64,000 nucleotides of DNA from Rhodophyticola sp017644125. Lineage in GTDB: Bacteria > Pseudomonadota > Alphaproteobacteria > Rhodobacterales > Rhodobacteraceae. Location of the stretch: NCBI RefSeq assembly GCF_042140125.1, contig NZ_CP159473.1; one strand, 5' to 3'. The notes below the pieces were generated by a model that saw only the letters and a list, made by a program, of their open reading frames with translations, was not told the DNA's origin and did no database searches. The translations under genes were made by a program, and so were the position numbers. Shown in pieces: positions 16,622-25,074 of the stretch. How positions within the stretch are numbered: the first letter of the stretch is position 1; each line of letters begins with the position of its first letter.

Positions 16622-17148
16622 TCTACGGCTCCGACTTCGTTCGCTACGGCTACGCGATTTGCGAGGTCATTTCCTTCAATACGGCGCATGGTCGGATCCG
16701 GGGAAGCCGAGAGGTGGCCACCGGCTTCATTACCAATGATGCCGACAGCATCTTCGTCGAAGGAAACACCGTGAAGCTGTTCATCTCGGGAATCGACTTC
16801 CCGGCCAAACCACCATCAGCCGCAGCGGACGCGACGCCGCAAGACAACCAGAAGTAAGAGAAACAGGGGGTATGATCAGTCGCGGTTCCGAATAGCATCG
16901 ATGGGACCCGCGTATCCATGCGCCTAGCACTCTGTTCAATAATCAATTCAAGGGTCCGAACTCTAGGGACGACTATCTCACCATCCTTGAACAGGCGACG
17001 CTCGTCACCCGCCCATTGGAAGTGCTGCAAGATGCACGAACGGTAGGAATGCGAAAGCTGCACTGCAGCATGACAACGTCCGTTGAATGTATCCAGGGGC
17101 CGCGAGCGTCTGCAGCCAACTGGCCCAAGTTTGCGACATCAGTACTGG

Positions 17149-18426
17149 TCACTCATTTGAGGTCAGACCAGCTTCAATGGCCTCTGCAAAAAGCTTATTC
17201 AGCGCGCGCATTTCCATGCCTACTATGAATTCACTGTGATCGGGGGAGCCAAACCCGGCTGCATGAGCTTCCCGGAGAAGATGATCCTCCGCAGCTCTGG
17301 CGTCGGCGGCTGTTTCAAACTCATGCTCCTGATACAACGACCAGACGGTCTCGCCCTGGGAGACCCGGCGGTATCGGTTCAGTTCCTTCAGGCGGTCTTC
17401 GGCCTTGCCCGAACCAATCTTGATGGTCATGCCGTGGTCATCGTGTATCACCGCAATATACAACTGGCATCCGGGGTCGACATCGGCGCCGCCTCTCTGC
17501 CCCGGCTTCTGATGCCACGCGGACCGAAGTGACGTGCGAAACGGTTCAGAGCCACGCTCACCATCCGGAGTTTGCTCTGCAACGCGCAGCGACCGGAACC
17601 GGGTTACTTCTTCAGGCTTCATTGCGTGGATCGTCGCAGCGCCCTGAATTCCCTTGGCCGCATGATCAGGTATCAGGCTGTCATTCGATTCCTGGTCGAT
17701 CACGCGCCAGGTTCTGGAAACGGATATACCGAACGGCCAGCGAAACCGTCCGTCTTCCCGGTATTCCTGTGATCTGATCCGTTCGGCGGCGCGAATTTCC
17801 TCGACCATAAGGGGTTCACCGGCAATCTCGACCGCACCGGCCACTCTGCCCCGGATGAGCGGATCAGCGTCGGTCGTGTCGCTTGTCAGATACACCACGA
17901 TGTCACCGGGTTGCGCAATCTCCAGCACACGATCCCGGGTGCGCTCGCTGTTAAAAGCAAGGGCATCTTTCGCGGGTTCGTCGGGCTGCCCCCAGACTTT
18001 CGTCCAGAAAAACCGGGGGCTGGTCCGTGGGTCTTTGTCGATGAGCCAGTATCTCCGTGGCATCTGATGCTGTGATGGGTCGATACTATGGATGTTGCAG
18101 TAGGCAAGGTAGGCGTCGTCAACCGACCTGTATGCTGCAGACCCGATTTCCAATGACGGGCCCGCAATGCTCTCAATCCGCTTGTTTGTTATTCCGCCGT
18201 CTCTTTCCGACAGCTTCCGCTCATGCCCCAGATCATTGGCGGCGTAACCGGCAAACTTGCTGGGAGCAAACCTGTAGTCATCCCCCTCCCTGACGGCGAC
18301 AAACACTTTGCCGTTCTTTATGCGTCCGTTATGGAAACTCCGTTCCGGTCCATCGCCCAGTCCATACTGATAGAGGGTATCAACGTTTTGAATAATCTCT
18401 TCACGTGTCTCTACAAGATCCGCCAT
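17149..18426 (-). CDS. Putative nuclease with C-terminal GIY-YIG-like domain
   Basis: 425 residues from the ATG at 18426 (a TTG two codons upstream is possible). The C-terminal 120 residues resemble the T5orf172/GIY-YIG group: LYIAVIHDDHGMTIKIGSGKAEDRLKELNRYR, then EHEFETAADARAAEDHLL with a candidate metal-binding Glu. The middle (RDRVLEIAQPGDIVVYLTS…GRVAGAVEIAGEP, about 170-215) looks like a PUA/EVE-type barrel that could read modified bases. The N-terminal part (NGKVFVAVREGDDYRFAPSKFAGY) is not assigned. A modification-dependent restriction nuclease is a reasonable guess, not a proven call. It reads in the same direction as the DUF5681 and methyltransferase genes. Confidence 0.55.
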   Translation of the reverse strand: MADLVETREEIIQNVDTLYQYGLGDGPERSFHNGRIKNGKVFVAVREGDDYRFAPSKFAGYAANDLGHERKLSERDGGITNKRIESIAGPSLEIGSAAYRSVDDAYLAYCNIHSIDPSQHQMPRRYWLIDKDPRTSPRFFWTKVWGQPDEPAKDALAFNSERTRDRVLEIAQPGDIVVYLTSDTTDADPLIRGRVAGAVEIAGEPLMVEEIRAAERIRSQEYREDGRFRWPFGISVSRTWRVIDQESNDSLIPDHAAKGIQGAATIHAMKPEEVTRFRSLRVAEQTPDGERGSEPFRTSLRSAWHQKPGQRGGADVDPGCQLYIAVIHDDHGMTIKIGSGKAEDRLKELNRYRRVSQGETVWSLYQEHEFETAADARAAEDHLLREAHAAGFGSPDHSEFIVGMEMRALNKLFAEAIEAGLTSNE

Positions 18427-18487
18427 AAGCAATCTTTCGCAAGCCCTCCAACTACATCGCCGGGCTCTTGTGTCAGGTCACCGAACA

Positions 18488-18949
18488 TCAATCGCAAGAT
18501 CCTGCGATCTGAAGAAACCCGGCAACGTCCAGAATCCAGCCCCGCTGCTCTTCGTGAAATGTCGCATGCAGTGGCTTCGGCAGCACGAGACGAAGCTTCT
18601 GCGCCTGCATCTCAGCAGTTTGCGTGCGCGATATGGCCGGTTCCAGGGTGAGCAGGTGTTTTTCCATTATACGATCGGCCTCGGCCAGCTTGCTGATTGC
18701 GCGCATATCGCCCTTTACGGCTTTCGCAGTCAGCTGTTTCACCATCAATTGCTGTTTGGTCAGTTTGCGGGTCCGGCCATTCTCCGTGATCGTGACCCGC
18801 TCGCCGAGTTCTGCTTTCAGATCGGTCTTCAGCCCGCGCGCGCCTTTCGGCCGGCCGCGCGGATTGCCGGACTTCCCCTTCTGAAACTGCCCGCTTTTCG
18901 GCGGCTTGCCGTAACCGACCTCGTAGCGGTCTTTATCTGGTCCGCTCAT
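18488..18949 (-). CDS. DUF5681 protein
   Basis: 153 residues. The N-terminal motif VGYGKPPKSGQFQKGKSGNPRGRPKG is the DUF5681 hallmark, a basic, probably DNA-binding stretch. Proteins of this type lie beside ParB-like methyltransferases and phage-like packaging genes in alphaproteobacteria; the function is unknown. The ATGA overlap with the upstream methyltransferase (18946-18949) shows the two were one operon. Confidence 0.85.
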   Translation of the reverse strand: MSGPDKDRYEVGYGKPPKSGQFQKGKSGNPRGRPKGARGLKTDLKAELGERVTITENGRTRKLTKQQLMVKQLTAKAVKGDMRAISKLAEADRIMEKHLLTLEPAISRTQTAEMQAQKLRLVLPKPLHATFHEEQRGWILDVAGFLQIAGSCD

Positions 18950-19853
18950 GTGTCATCTCCGCGTCCGGCACTGAGTGCCGCAAAGCTTTCAAAGCTCTCC
19001 GCATGGACCGCCGCTTCTCCAGTGGCGTCCTGCAGACGGCGGACAATCAGATCTGCATAATGCGGGTCGATTTCCATGCCGACCCCGATCCGTCCGGTCT
19101 TTGCGGCCGCAAGCAGGGTTGTACCGGATCCGGCAAAAGCATCGGCAACGATCCCGCCGCGCTCCGAACAGTCCAAGATCGCATCCGCCACCATGTCGAC
19201 CGGCTTGACTGTCGGATGGGCCTCCAAATCGTCCATGCGACCGGCACGGAAGGTGTTGGCGCCCGCATAGGTCCACAGGTTGGACCGGTGCCGGCCTTTG
19301 TCGCCCAAACCAAAATTGTTGATGTGAGGAGCCGTGCCGCTCTTGAAGGCAAAGACCAGCTCATGCTGAGACCGGTAAAAACTACCCATCCCCGCATTCG
19401 TCTTGGCCCAGATGCACAGGTTCTTCAGCTCACCGTAGATGCCGTCCGCCGCCTCCAGAACCTCCCGCATGTGCCGCCAGTCCATACAGACAAAATGAAC
19501 CGACCCATCCGCGCTGAAGGCCGCCAGATTCCGGAAGGATCCACGCAGAAAGTTCGTGAAGGCGTCCTGCGACATCTCACCTGACGCCATGGCGAACTCA
19601 CGGTGCTTAACCGCGCCCAGCCCGGACACATGACCCGCGATCGGGACATTGTAGGGTGGGTCCACAAAGATCATCTGCGCTTTGTCCTGATCCATGAGCG
19701 CCTGCCAGTCGGCGGGGTTCAGCGCGTCGCCGCAGAGCAATCGGTGCTTCCCGATGAGCCAGAGACCACCGGGGCGGCTCACAGCCGGTCGATCAGTTTC
19801 CGGCAGCGGCACGGGTTCAGGCTCAGGCACCGTTTCCGGCGCGAGCAGCACAT
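18946..19853 (-). pseudogene. DNA methyltransferase (ParB-linked adenine/cytosine-N4 type), 5' end lost
   Basis: The preserved part holds the catalytic motif IV FVDPPYNVPIAG, the target-region strand LKNLCIWAKTNAGMGSFYRSQHE and the AdoMet motif I block VADAFAGSGTTLLAAAKTGR near the C terminus, i.e. a beta-class N6-adenine or N4-cytosine methyltransferase. Complete homologues begin with a ParB-like nuclease domain; here that part is absent because the IS3-type element begins inside the linker at 19854. An open frame runs on into the element to 19998, so a hybrid protein with an IS-derived N terminus could be made. Activity on the remaining protein is uncertain. Confidence 0.85.
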
Positions 19854-19933
19854 TGACCTGCTGCCCGAAAACTGGACCGTTATGGGCTGGAATTTTCCAT
19901 TTATGATCCCGTTTGCGGGAGAAGGAGGATTCC

Positions 19934-20200
19934 ATGAAGAGAAGCAAGTTTACGGAAGCGCAGATAGCGTTCGTGCTGAAGCAGGCTGAAGATGGCACGA
20001 GTGTCGGGGAAGTTTGCCGGAAGGCTGGAATTGCGGAGGCGACTTTCTACAACTGGCGCAAGAAGTTCGGCGGCTTGATGCCGTCGGAGATGAAGCGCCT
20101 GAAGATGCTGGATGAGGAGAATGCCAGACTAAAGCGTCTGGTTGCTGACCTGTCATTGGACAAGGCCATGTTGCAGGACGTTATCAAACGAAAGCTCTGA
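19934..20200 (+). CDS. IS3-family transposase OrfA
   Basis: 88-residue helix-turn-helix protein (SKFTEAQIAFVLKQAEDG, VCRKAGIAEATFYNWRKKFGG) with a leucine-zipper-like tail (EENARLKRLVADLSLDKAMLQD). It binds the element ends and forms the N-terminal part of the OrfAB transposase after -1 frameshifting. The ATG at 19934 follows a GAGAAGGAGG site. Confidence 0.95.
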   Translation: MKRSKFTEAQIAFVLKQAEDGTSVGEVCRKAGIAEATFYNWRKKFGGLMPSEMKRLKMLDEENARLKRLVADLSLDKAMLQDVIKRKL

Positions 20201-20223
20201 GGCCTGCCCGTCGTCGCGAACTG

Positions 20224-21033
20224 GTGGACGAGTTGCGGGCCGTCTGGGGAGTGAGTATCCGGCGGGCCTGTGGTGTGCTTCAGGCACATCGCTCAACTTA
20301 CCACTATCGAGCACATGGCGACGCGCAGGCCGAGCTCAAGACACGTATCAAGGAGATCGCGGAAACGCGTGTGCGCTATGGGTACAGGCGTATCCATGTG
20401 CTGCTCCGCCGTGAAGGATGGCAGGTGAACGCCAAGCGGATCTACCATCTTTACAATGAGATGGGCCTTCAGTTGCGCAACAAGACGCCAAAACGGCGCG
20501 TGAAGGCGAAGCTGCGCGAGGATCGTGTTGAAGCGACACACAGCAATGAGACTTGGGCCATGGATTTTGTACACGACCAACTGGTCACCGGGCGAAAGAT
20601 ACGGGTTCTGACAATCGTGGATACGTTCTCGCGGTTCTCGCCCGCCACTGATCCAAGGTTTGGCTATCGGGGCGAAGACGTCGTGCAAACGCTGGAACAA
20701 GTCTGTGCACAGACCGGCTACCCAAAGTCGATCCGCGTCGACCAGGGCTCAGAATTTGTGTCGCGGGATCTCGACCTCTGGGCTTACCAGAAAGGTGTCA
20801 CGCTGGACTTCTCGCGGCCAGGAAAGCCAACAGACAACGCGTTCATAGAGAGCTTCAACGGCAAGTTCCGTGCGGAATGCTTGAACACGCATTGGTTCAT
20901 GAGCCTTGACGATGCGCGGACAAAAATGGAGGACTGGCGAAGAGACTACAATGAAGTACGACCCCACAGCGCAATTGGGAATAAGCCACCGATCTCGCTG
21001 ATGAATGGCTCAGGGCTAGAAGAACCGCCCTAA
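20224..21033 (+). CDS. IS3-family transposase OrfB (rve integrase core)
   Basis: About 269 residues in the -1 frame relative to OrfA; the frame is open from just after the OrfA stop, so expression is probably as an OrfAB fusion by -1 slippage. The DDE triad is visible: WAMDFVHDQ, RVDQGSEF and DNAFIESFNGKFR. HTH_21-type residues (YGYRRIHVLLRREGW) precede the core. Intact. Confidence 0.95.
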   Translation: MDELRAVWGVSIRRACGVLQAHRSTYHYRAHGDAQAELKTRIKEIAETRVRYGYRRIHVLLRREGWQVNAKRIYHLYNEMGLQLRNKTPKRRVKAKLREDRVEATHSNETWAMDFVHDQLVTGRKIRVLTIVDTFSRFSPATDPRFGYRGEDVVQTLEQVCAQTGYPKSIRVDQGSEFVSRDLDLWAYQKGVTLDFSRPGKPTDNAFIESFNGKFRAECLNTHWFMSLDDARTKMEDWRRDYNEVRPHSAIGNKPPISLMNGSGLEEPP

Positions 21034-21206
21034 GCTCAAACCCCCGGAAAACCTCCGGCCGGGCGGTCCGACAACGGGGAGCAGCTCAGAAACCCGAAAG
21101 GTCGCATGAAGACCGGACCAAAAACGGGGTGAACCCCAACTAGGGCGCAGCAATGGCTCTTTACACAGCCACAGATTGATACTACGGCACACGCACACGG
21201 GAATTT

Positions 21207-21752
21207 ATGATGCACGCACAAGAGCTTCCGCCTTTGCCGACATCTGAAGAATTCGAAGGCAGCAAACAACCGCATAAGCTGCGGTTTCGTCTGGTATCGC
21301 ACACCGAAGACATTGATGCGCTCGTCACGTTGGCGGAGATTGCACATTCTGAAAGTCGGTTCCGCGACATTTCCTTCAGCGCTGAGAAGGTCGAACGTAT
21401 CGCGGCAGATGCGTTGGCGCGTCCAGAACGTGCAGGTGTGTTTTTGGCTCAAAAGGGCTCTGACCCGGTCGGTTTTGCTTATGCTTCAGTTGGTGAGTAC
21501 CACATCGGCACGGACGTGCTGATTGCGACGATCCATAACATCAACGTCGTGCGAGGGCATCGGGCATCCTTGGCGGGTGGCCGCATTGCGCTTGGGCTGT
21601 TCAAGGGTGTCGAGACCTGGGCGAGGGCCAGAGGAGCGCGTGAGGTACTGTTTCACGTCACCTCTGGCGTAGAACTCGCCAGAAGCCACAAGCTCGCCAA
21701 GCGTATGGGATATGAGCTGATAGGAGGGGGCTATGGGAAGGCACTTGATTAG
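21207..21752 (+). CDS. GNAT-family N-acetyltransferase
   Basis: 181 residues. The GNAT fold is indicated by GVFLAQKGSDPVGFAYASVGEY (beta strands 2-4) and the acetyl-CoA segment NINVVRGHRASLAGGRIALGLF, followed by the C-terminal strand of a RMGYE-type ending. The substrate is unknown. It is the first gene of a small operon with a secreted protein and a Hint-domain protein (next start lies 20 bases inside its 3' end), so it may act on or with those products. AT-richer than the host core. Confidence 0.75.
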   Translation: MMHAQELPPLPTSEEFEGSKQPHKLRFRLVSHTEDIDALVTLAEIAHSESRFRDISFSAEKVERIAADALARPERAGVFLAQKGSDPVGFAYASVGEYHIGTDVLIATIHNINVVRGHRASLAGGRIALGLFKGVETWARARGAREVLFHVTSGVELARSHKLAKRMGYELIGGGYGKALD

Positions 21753-22353
21753 CGCAACTGGTGCAGCAGCACTTCTTTGGTTGTCCACTGCGCCTGTAAT
21801 TGCAGATGAAAATACTTGCTCGGAAGATGAGGTCCTTATCACACTTTCCGAAGAGGAACTGGCCTCGGCCATGCCTTGCACGAGCTTGGGGGCGTACTTC
21901 ATTGTCGGGCTTGAAATTGATAGCGAGCACTATCTGAGTTTTCCATTGATGCCCCGCGATTCCGAGATCCCATATCCGTATTATGCGCCTACGAGAATAT
22001 ATATGGCGCATCGTGAGGAAGGTGAAGAAGGGGCTTTCCTCGATCATTTCACTGCTCTACTTGGCGCAGTTGCCTTTCATATCAGAACCGAAGATGCAGC
22101 AGATGGAATTCGGTCGAATGTCTATTCAACTTTTATGATTGGAGAGTATTGGAACGAGGTGTCCCCGACTACGGACCTTGCGGTTGGATCTCTTGCGGAA
22201 GGCATGCTTCACCTCATGAGAGGCATTGGCTTGGATGATTACGTGCAAGTCACTTGTTTTGTCCGATTCGACATCCCGTCACTTGATGTTGAGACCATTT
22301 TGTCTTCCCAAAATTTCATGAGCTGCGTTGAGAGTGGAGGCCCGAACCAATGA
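21733..22353 (+). CDS. Secreted protein of unknown function
   Basis: 206 residues beginning with a clear signal peptide (MGRHLISATGAAALLWLSTAPVIADE, cleavage probably after ADA-type IA). The mature part has four visible cysteines (TCSEDE, MPCTS, VTCFV, MSCVE) that could form two disulfides, fitting a periplasmic or exported location. No family recognised. A strong ribosome site (AGGAGGGGG) precedes the ATG at 21733. It overlaps the GNAT gene by 20 bases and the Hint gene by ATGA; an immunity or partner role for the Hint protein is possible but unproven. Confidence 0.65.
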   Translation: MGRHLISATGAAALLWLSTAPVIADENTCSEDEVLITLSEEELASAMPCTSLGAYFIVGLEIDSEHYLSFPLMPRDSEIPYPYYAPTRIYMAHREEGEEGAFLDHFTALLGAVAFHIRTEDAADGIRSNVYSTFMIGEYWNEVSPTTDLAVGSLAEGMLHLMRGIGLDDYVQVTCFVRFDIPSLDVETILSSQNFMSCVESGGPNQ

Positions 22354-23737
22354 CTATGACCTTAACAATACAACAAAACGGACACATCAATATCGATGTG
22401 CAATCAGGTCCGCTTTTTTCGCCTACCGATCTCGATTTTACCGCCGAAGGTGGCGTTATTGATGGCCGGCCAAATGGGGCTGGAACTATTGCGGGCAGAT
22501 TTGGCTCTGCTGTTCTCTCTAGCTACGGCGAGACAGGGCTTCTTCAAATGACATCCGCCGAATTTGTTGAAGATTACAATAACTTAGTAGATCAAGTTGC
22601 GGCTAATCCAGAAAATACTGATTTGCAGCTTCGCGCGGCGGTTGACCTAGCCCGGATAGAAGCCTGGATTACTATGGCAAATAATCGCTCTGTGGGCATG
22701 GCAGACGTCTTTCCCTCAATTTCTGAGAGTTTTTACGCGGAAATTTCTGCCAACGCTGCCGAGCTCGGAATGACGCCTGAGGAAGCTGCTCGGTTCGCAG
22801 AAGGGGCGGTATATTACTTGGCCGAACGCGGTCTTCCCCTGACTCCCGAGGGATACGGAGATTTTTTGACCGCATATTCAAACCACTTGTCTATCGACCT
22901 TGACTACTGCTTCCCCGCAGGCACCCCTATCGGCCTCCCTGACGCACGCCCCCCCCCGCCCCATCGAACAGCTCTCCCTGTCCGACCTGATCTCTGCGTT
23001 CGACAGCTCTGCTGACGCAGGCCGTGGCGCTCTGACGCCTGCACGCGTCGTACGCCTCTACGAGAATGTCACGGATTGCTTTGTGCGCCTTGAGTTCCCT
23101 GACGACCGTGAGCCCGTCCATGTCACTCCCGGCCACCGGTTTCTCGACGAGACGGGCGGCTTCACGAAGATCGGCGACCTGCTGAAGCTCGGCAACGATA
23201 CGGCGCGTCTGATTGACGCCGATGGCCATGTCGTGACTGTTCAGGGCAGCTGGCTCCACTTCTCCGCCGAGACTGCGCATCTATTTGAGCGCGCGTCTGT
23301 GCGTGCAATGAGCGTCAACGGCAATACGATCTACAAGCACGATGTCGAAGAAGGCTGGAAGACGTATAACTTCGAGGTCGAGGGCCTGCACACCTATGTG
23401 GCCGGTGGCCTGCGGGTGCACAACGACAGCGGTCACTTCGACCTGATCGACGGGAAGTATTTCTACGACGATCATACGACGGCTGGCCACGACATGGTGG
23501 ATATTGCGCGCTTTAACGCGCAGTTTGCGGAGCACCATAATCCCCCCGGCGCAATCAAAACACCACAAGGCGGCGGTTTTGAATGGACATATGGGCCCGG
23601 CCACCAATTTGAGGGCGATAGCTGGCAGCCTGGCGGGGATTTCGATGGTGATGGCCGTCTGACGCAGCAGGACCGCGTGGCCCACAATGTCGATCTCCAT
23701 CAGCGCCACGCTGACATCGCGCGCCTTGAGGGCGACA
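22350..23737 (+). pseudogene. Hint-domain (intein-like) protein, frameshifted and 3'-truncated
   Basis: Two frames make one protein. 22350-22957 encodes an unrecognised N-terminal region of about 195 residues and the Hint start CFPAGTPIGLPDAR; after a C9 tract the +1 frame continues with PIEQLSLSDLISAFD, the rest of the Hint fold (HVTPGHRFLD; TYNFEVEGLHTYVAGGLRVHN, ending in the HN splice/cleavage pair). A C8 tract would join them. After Hint comes about 100 residues (FDLIDGKYFYDDHTTAGHD…) with an EF-hand/dockerin-like loop DFDGDGRLTQQD. The frame then runs into reversed recombinase DNA near 23737, so the native C terminus is lost. Autoprocessing exported toxin or surface protein is inferred. 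Confidence 0.75.
22949..22957 (+). repeat. C9 homopolymer at the frameshift of the Hint gene
   Basis: Nine cytosines. With eight the reading frames before and after would be fused (…DARPPRPIEQL…). It could be a phase-variable tract, a fixed mutation or a sequencing error. Confidence 0.8.
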
Positions 23738-24158
23738 CCTCGCGCTCGAATTGCGCGAATGACAGCAGCATGTTCAATGTCAGCCGCCCCATGCTGGTGG
23801 CCGTGTTGAAGGACTGCGTCACCGAGACAAAGGAGGCGCCACCGGCATCCAGGATATCGACGATCTTTGCGAAGTCGGCCAGCGACCGGGTCAGGCGGTC
23901 GATCTTGTAGACGACAATCTGGTCGATCTTTCCGTTCCCTATGTCAGCCAATAGCTGCTGCAAGGCCGGGCGGTCCAGCGATCCACCGGAGAGCCCACCA
24001 TCATCGTATTGATCCGGCACCAGCACCCAGCCTTCATGCTTCTGGCTGGCGATGTAGGCGGCACAGGCTTCCCGCTGGGCATGGAGGGAGTTGAACTCCT
24101 GCTCCAGCCCGTCTTCCGAGCTCTTGCGGGTGTAGATGGCGCAGCGGATCGTCTTCAT
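23738..24158 (-). pseudogene. Serine recombinase fragment (N-terminal catalytic part only)
   Basis: About 140 residues homologous to the start of the recombinase at 4642-6282: KTIRCAIYTRKSSEDG with the catalytic serine, IVYKIDRLTRSLADF and LLSFAQFEREV. Similarity stops right after FEREV near 23738, where the Hint-protein gene, reading the other way, is joined. The DNA-binding domains are missing, so it cannot be a working recombinase. Confidence 0.88.
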
Positions 24159-24565
24159 CTGCCGCTCCCCGGCCTGCGGGTCAGGCCGAAGAACCTTGGG
24201 CCGGACCATGTGGTACCAGTGATGTGCTTTGCGATGGCCGAGAGCGACGCCTAGTCTTTTCCGTCTATGCGATAACCGCCTTCGACAACTTCGACCTGGT
24301 AGGTCCGGCCGCTCCACTCCCGCACGAGATGGGAACCGGATCGAAGATCCCCGCCGCCGGCATCGGCCACCGGTTTGCCCTCCGCGATCTGCCGCAGGCT
24401 GCGGCGCACGGATGCCGGAAGTCCACCCGAGGCCTTGCACTGCGCTTCGTAAGCCACCGCCTTGCGCATGAACGCCACCGACAGGTAGGACGGAGGAGGA
24501 GACCCGAAAGCCTCCTCCCACGCGCCAATCGCCAGCGGCCGGTCCGGACCCGGATTACCGGGCAT
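24155..24565 (-). pseudogene. DUF2924 gene, second copy, with an internal stop
   Basis: Closely parallels the DUF2924 gene at 6279-6689 (FGSPPPSYLS, QCKASGGLP, LVREWSGRTYQV, GGYRIDGK). A TAG at 24252-24254 interrupts it where copy 1 has a Trp/Lys stretch; beyond it the frame resumes with SLSAIAKHITGTTWSGPRFFG and ends overlapping the recombinase start by ATGA. A single-base change from TGG would explain the stop. The start at 24565 overlaps DUF3489 by 11 bases, as in copy 1. Confidence 0.82.
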
Positions 24566-24869
24566 CGGTTGCCCCGGGCACATCTGTTTTCCCGGTATCA
24601 GCGGGTCGGGCCACAATCCGGTAGCGCCTGGGCTTGCCATCGCCTGGCGTCTCGCCCACTAGCTCAAAGCCGGCTTTGCGCAAGCCTGACAGCGCAGCCC
24701 GCGTCGTGTGCGTCTGCCAGCCGAGCTTTTTGCTGACAGCACCAATCTCGGCGCCTGCCTTGGCAGACAACATCCGGATCAGCTGATCCTTCTTGCTTGT
24801 ACGCCTGGAGGTCGGAGCACGGTTCGCGCCCCGGCCAGGTTCGGACGATCTGGTGGATTTTTCAGTCAT
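24555..24869 (-). CDS. DUF3489 protein, second copy
   Basis: 104 residues from the ATG at 24869, preceded by GGAAAGGAG. The core TSKKDQLIRMLSAKAGAEIGAV and HTTRAALSGLRKAGFELVG match the first copy at 6679-6948. It still appears intact although the two genes behind it are broken. Role as for copy 1: probable small DNA-binding partner of the recombinase. Confidence 0.85.
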   Translation of the reverse strand: MTEKSTRSSEPGRGANRAPTSRRTSKKDQLIRMLSAKAGAEIGAVSKKLGWQTHTTRAALSGLRKAGFELVGETPGDGKPRRYRIVARPADTGKTDVPGATDAR

Positions 24870-25074
24870 GTCGGTCTCCTTTCCGATCAGTAGGAGCACC
24901 CTGCCCCTGCTACCGACCAGAGCCCAGACATCCGGGCGGAGACCTGCGGGGCGACCCGCAGAATTGGGTTTAGTACCGCTCTTTCGCAAGACGAAGTCCA
25001 GTCTAATCGAAAAGGTTTTCGTGAGGAGGATTCGCTCAGCTTATTCTGAAGCTGCCGACATGAACGGCGTATTT
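24870..25074 (-). promoter_or_regulatory. Leader and upstream region of the second recombinase cassette
   Basis: Aligns by eye with the region upstream of the first cassette. Shared parts are a GTAGCAG-containing hairpin near the DUF3489 start and the block TACCGCTCT … GAAGTCCAGTC at 24974-25003. It may be the cassette promoter or the recombinase crossover site; the sequence alone does not tell. It is cut at 25074 by the IS1182-type element. Confidence 0.4.

Larger units (their letters stand above)
14500..16857 (+). pseudogene. GIY-YIG-like protein gene split by an IS256 element
   Basis: The reading frame runs 14500-15295 and resumes in phase at 16622-16857; removing the insertion and one 9-bp repeat restores about 343 continuous codons (…ADG-LYGSDFVRYG…). 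Before the break, YDLLYVGIAKVGDSFDRL and the later LKPEYNVVKF resemble a GIY-YIG-type fold (LLYVG, Arg in the helix, terminal P-x-YN); this assignment is tentative. The N-terminal about 150 residues are unrecognised. It lies 64 bases after the PfkB gene in the same direction and could have been a sixth, effector gene of that locus or an independent gene. As it stands it would give a truncated 266-residue protein. Confidence 0.8.
19854..21088 (+). mobile_element. IS3-family element, IS407-like group
   Basis: About 1235 bp. The ends match as an imperfect inverted repeat: TGACCTGCTGCCCG at the left and, in reverse complement, TGAGCTGCTCCCCG at the right. It contains two overlapping-frame transposase genes. 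The 4 bases flanking each end (ACAT and GAAA) do not match, so no target duplication is preserved; a deletion or recombination probably removed one flank, consistent with the missing ParB part of the methyltransferase. Confidence 0.85.

Noticed and set aside
16650..17063. 137-codon open frame on the - strand beside the split gene
   Set aside because: Half of it is antisense to the gene's 3' part and the rest has no family resemblance; the 16858-17148 gap is treated as non-coding.
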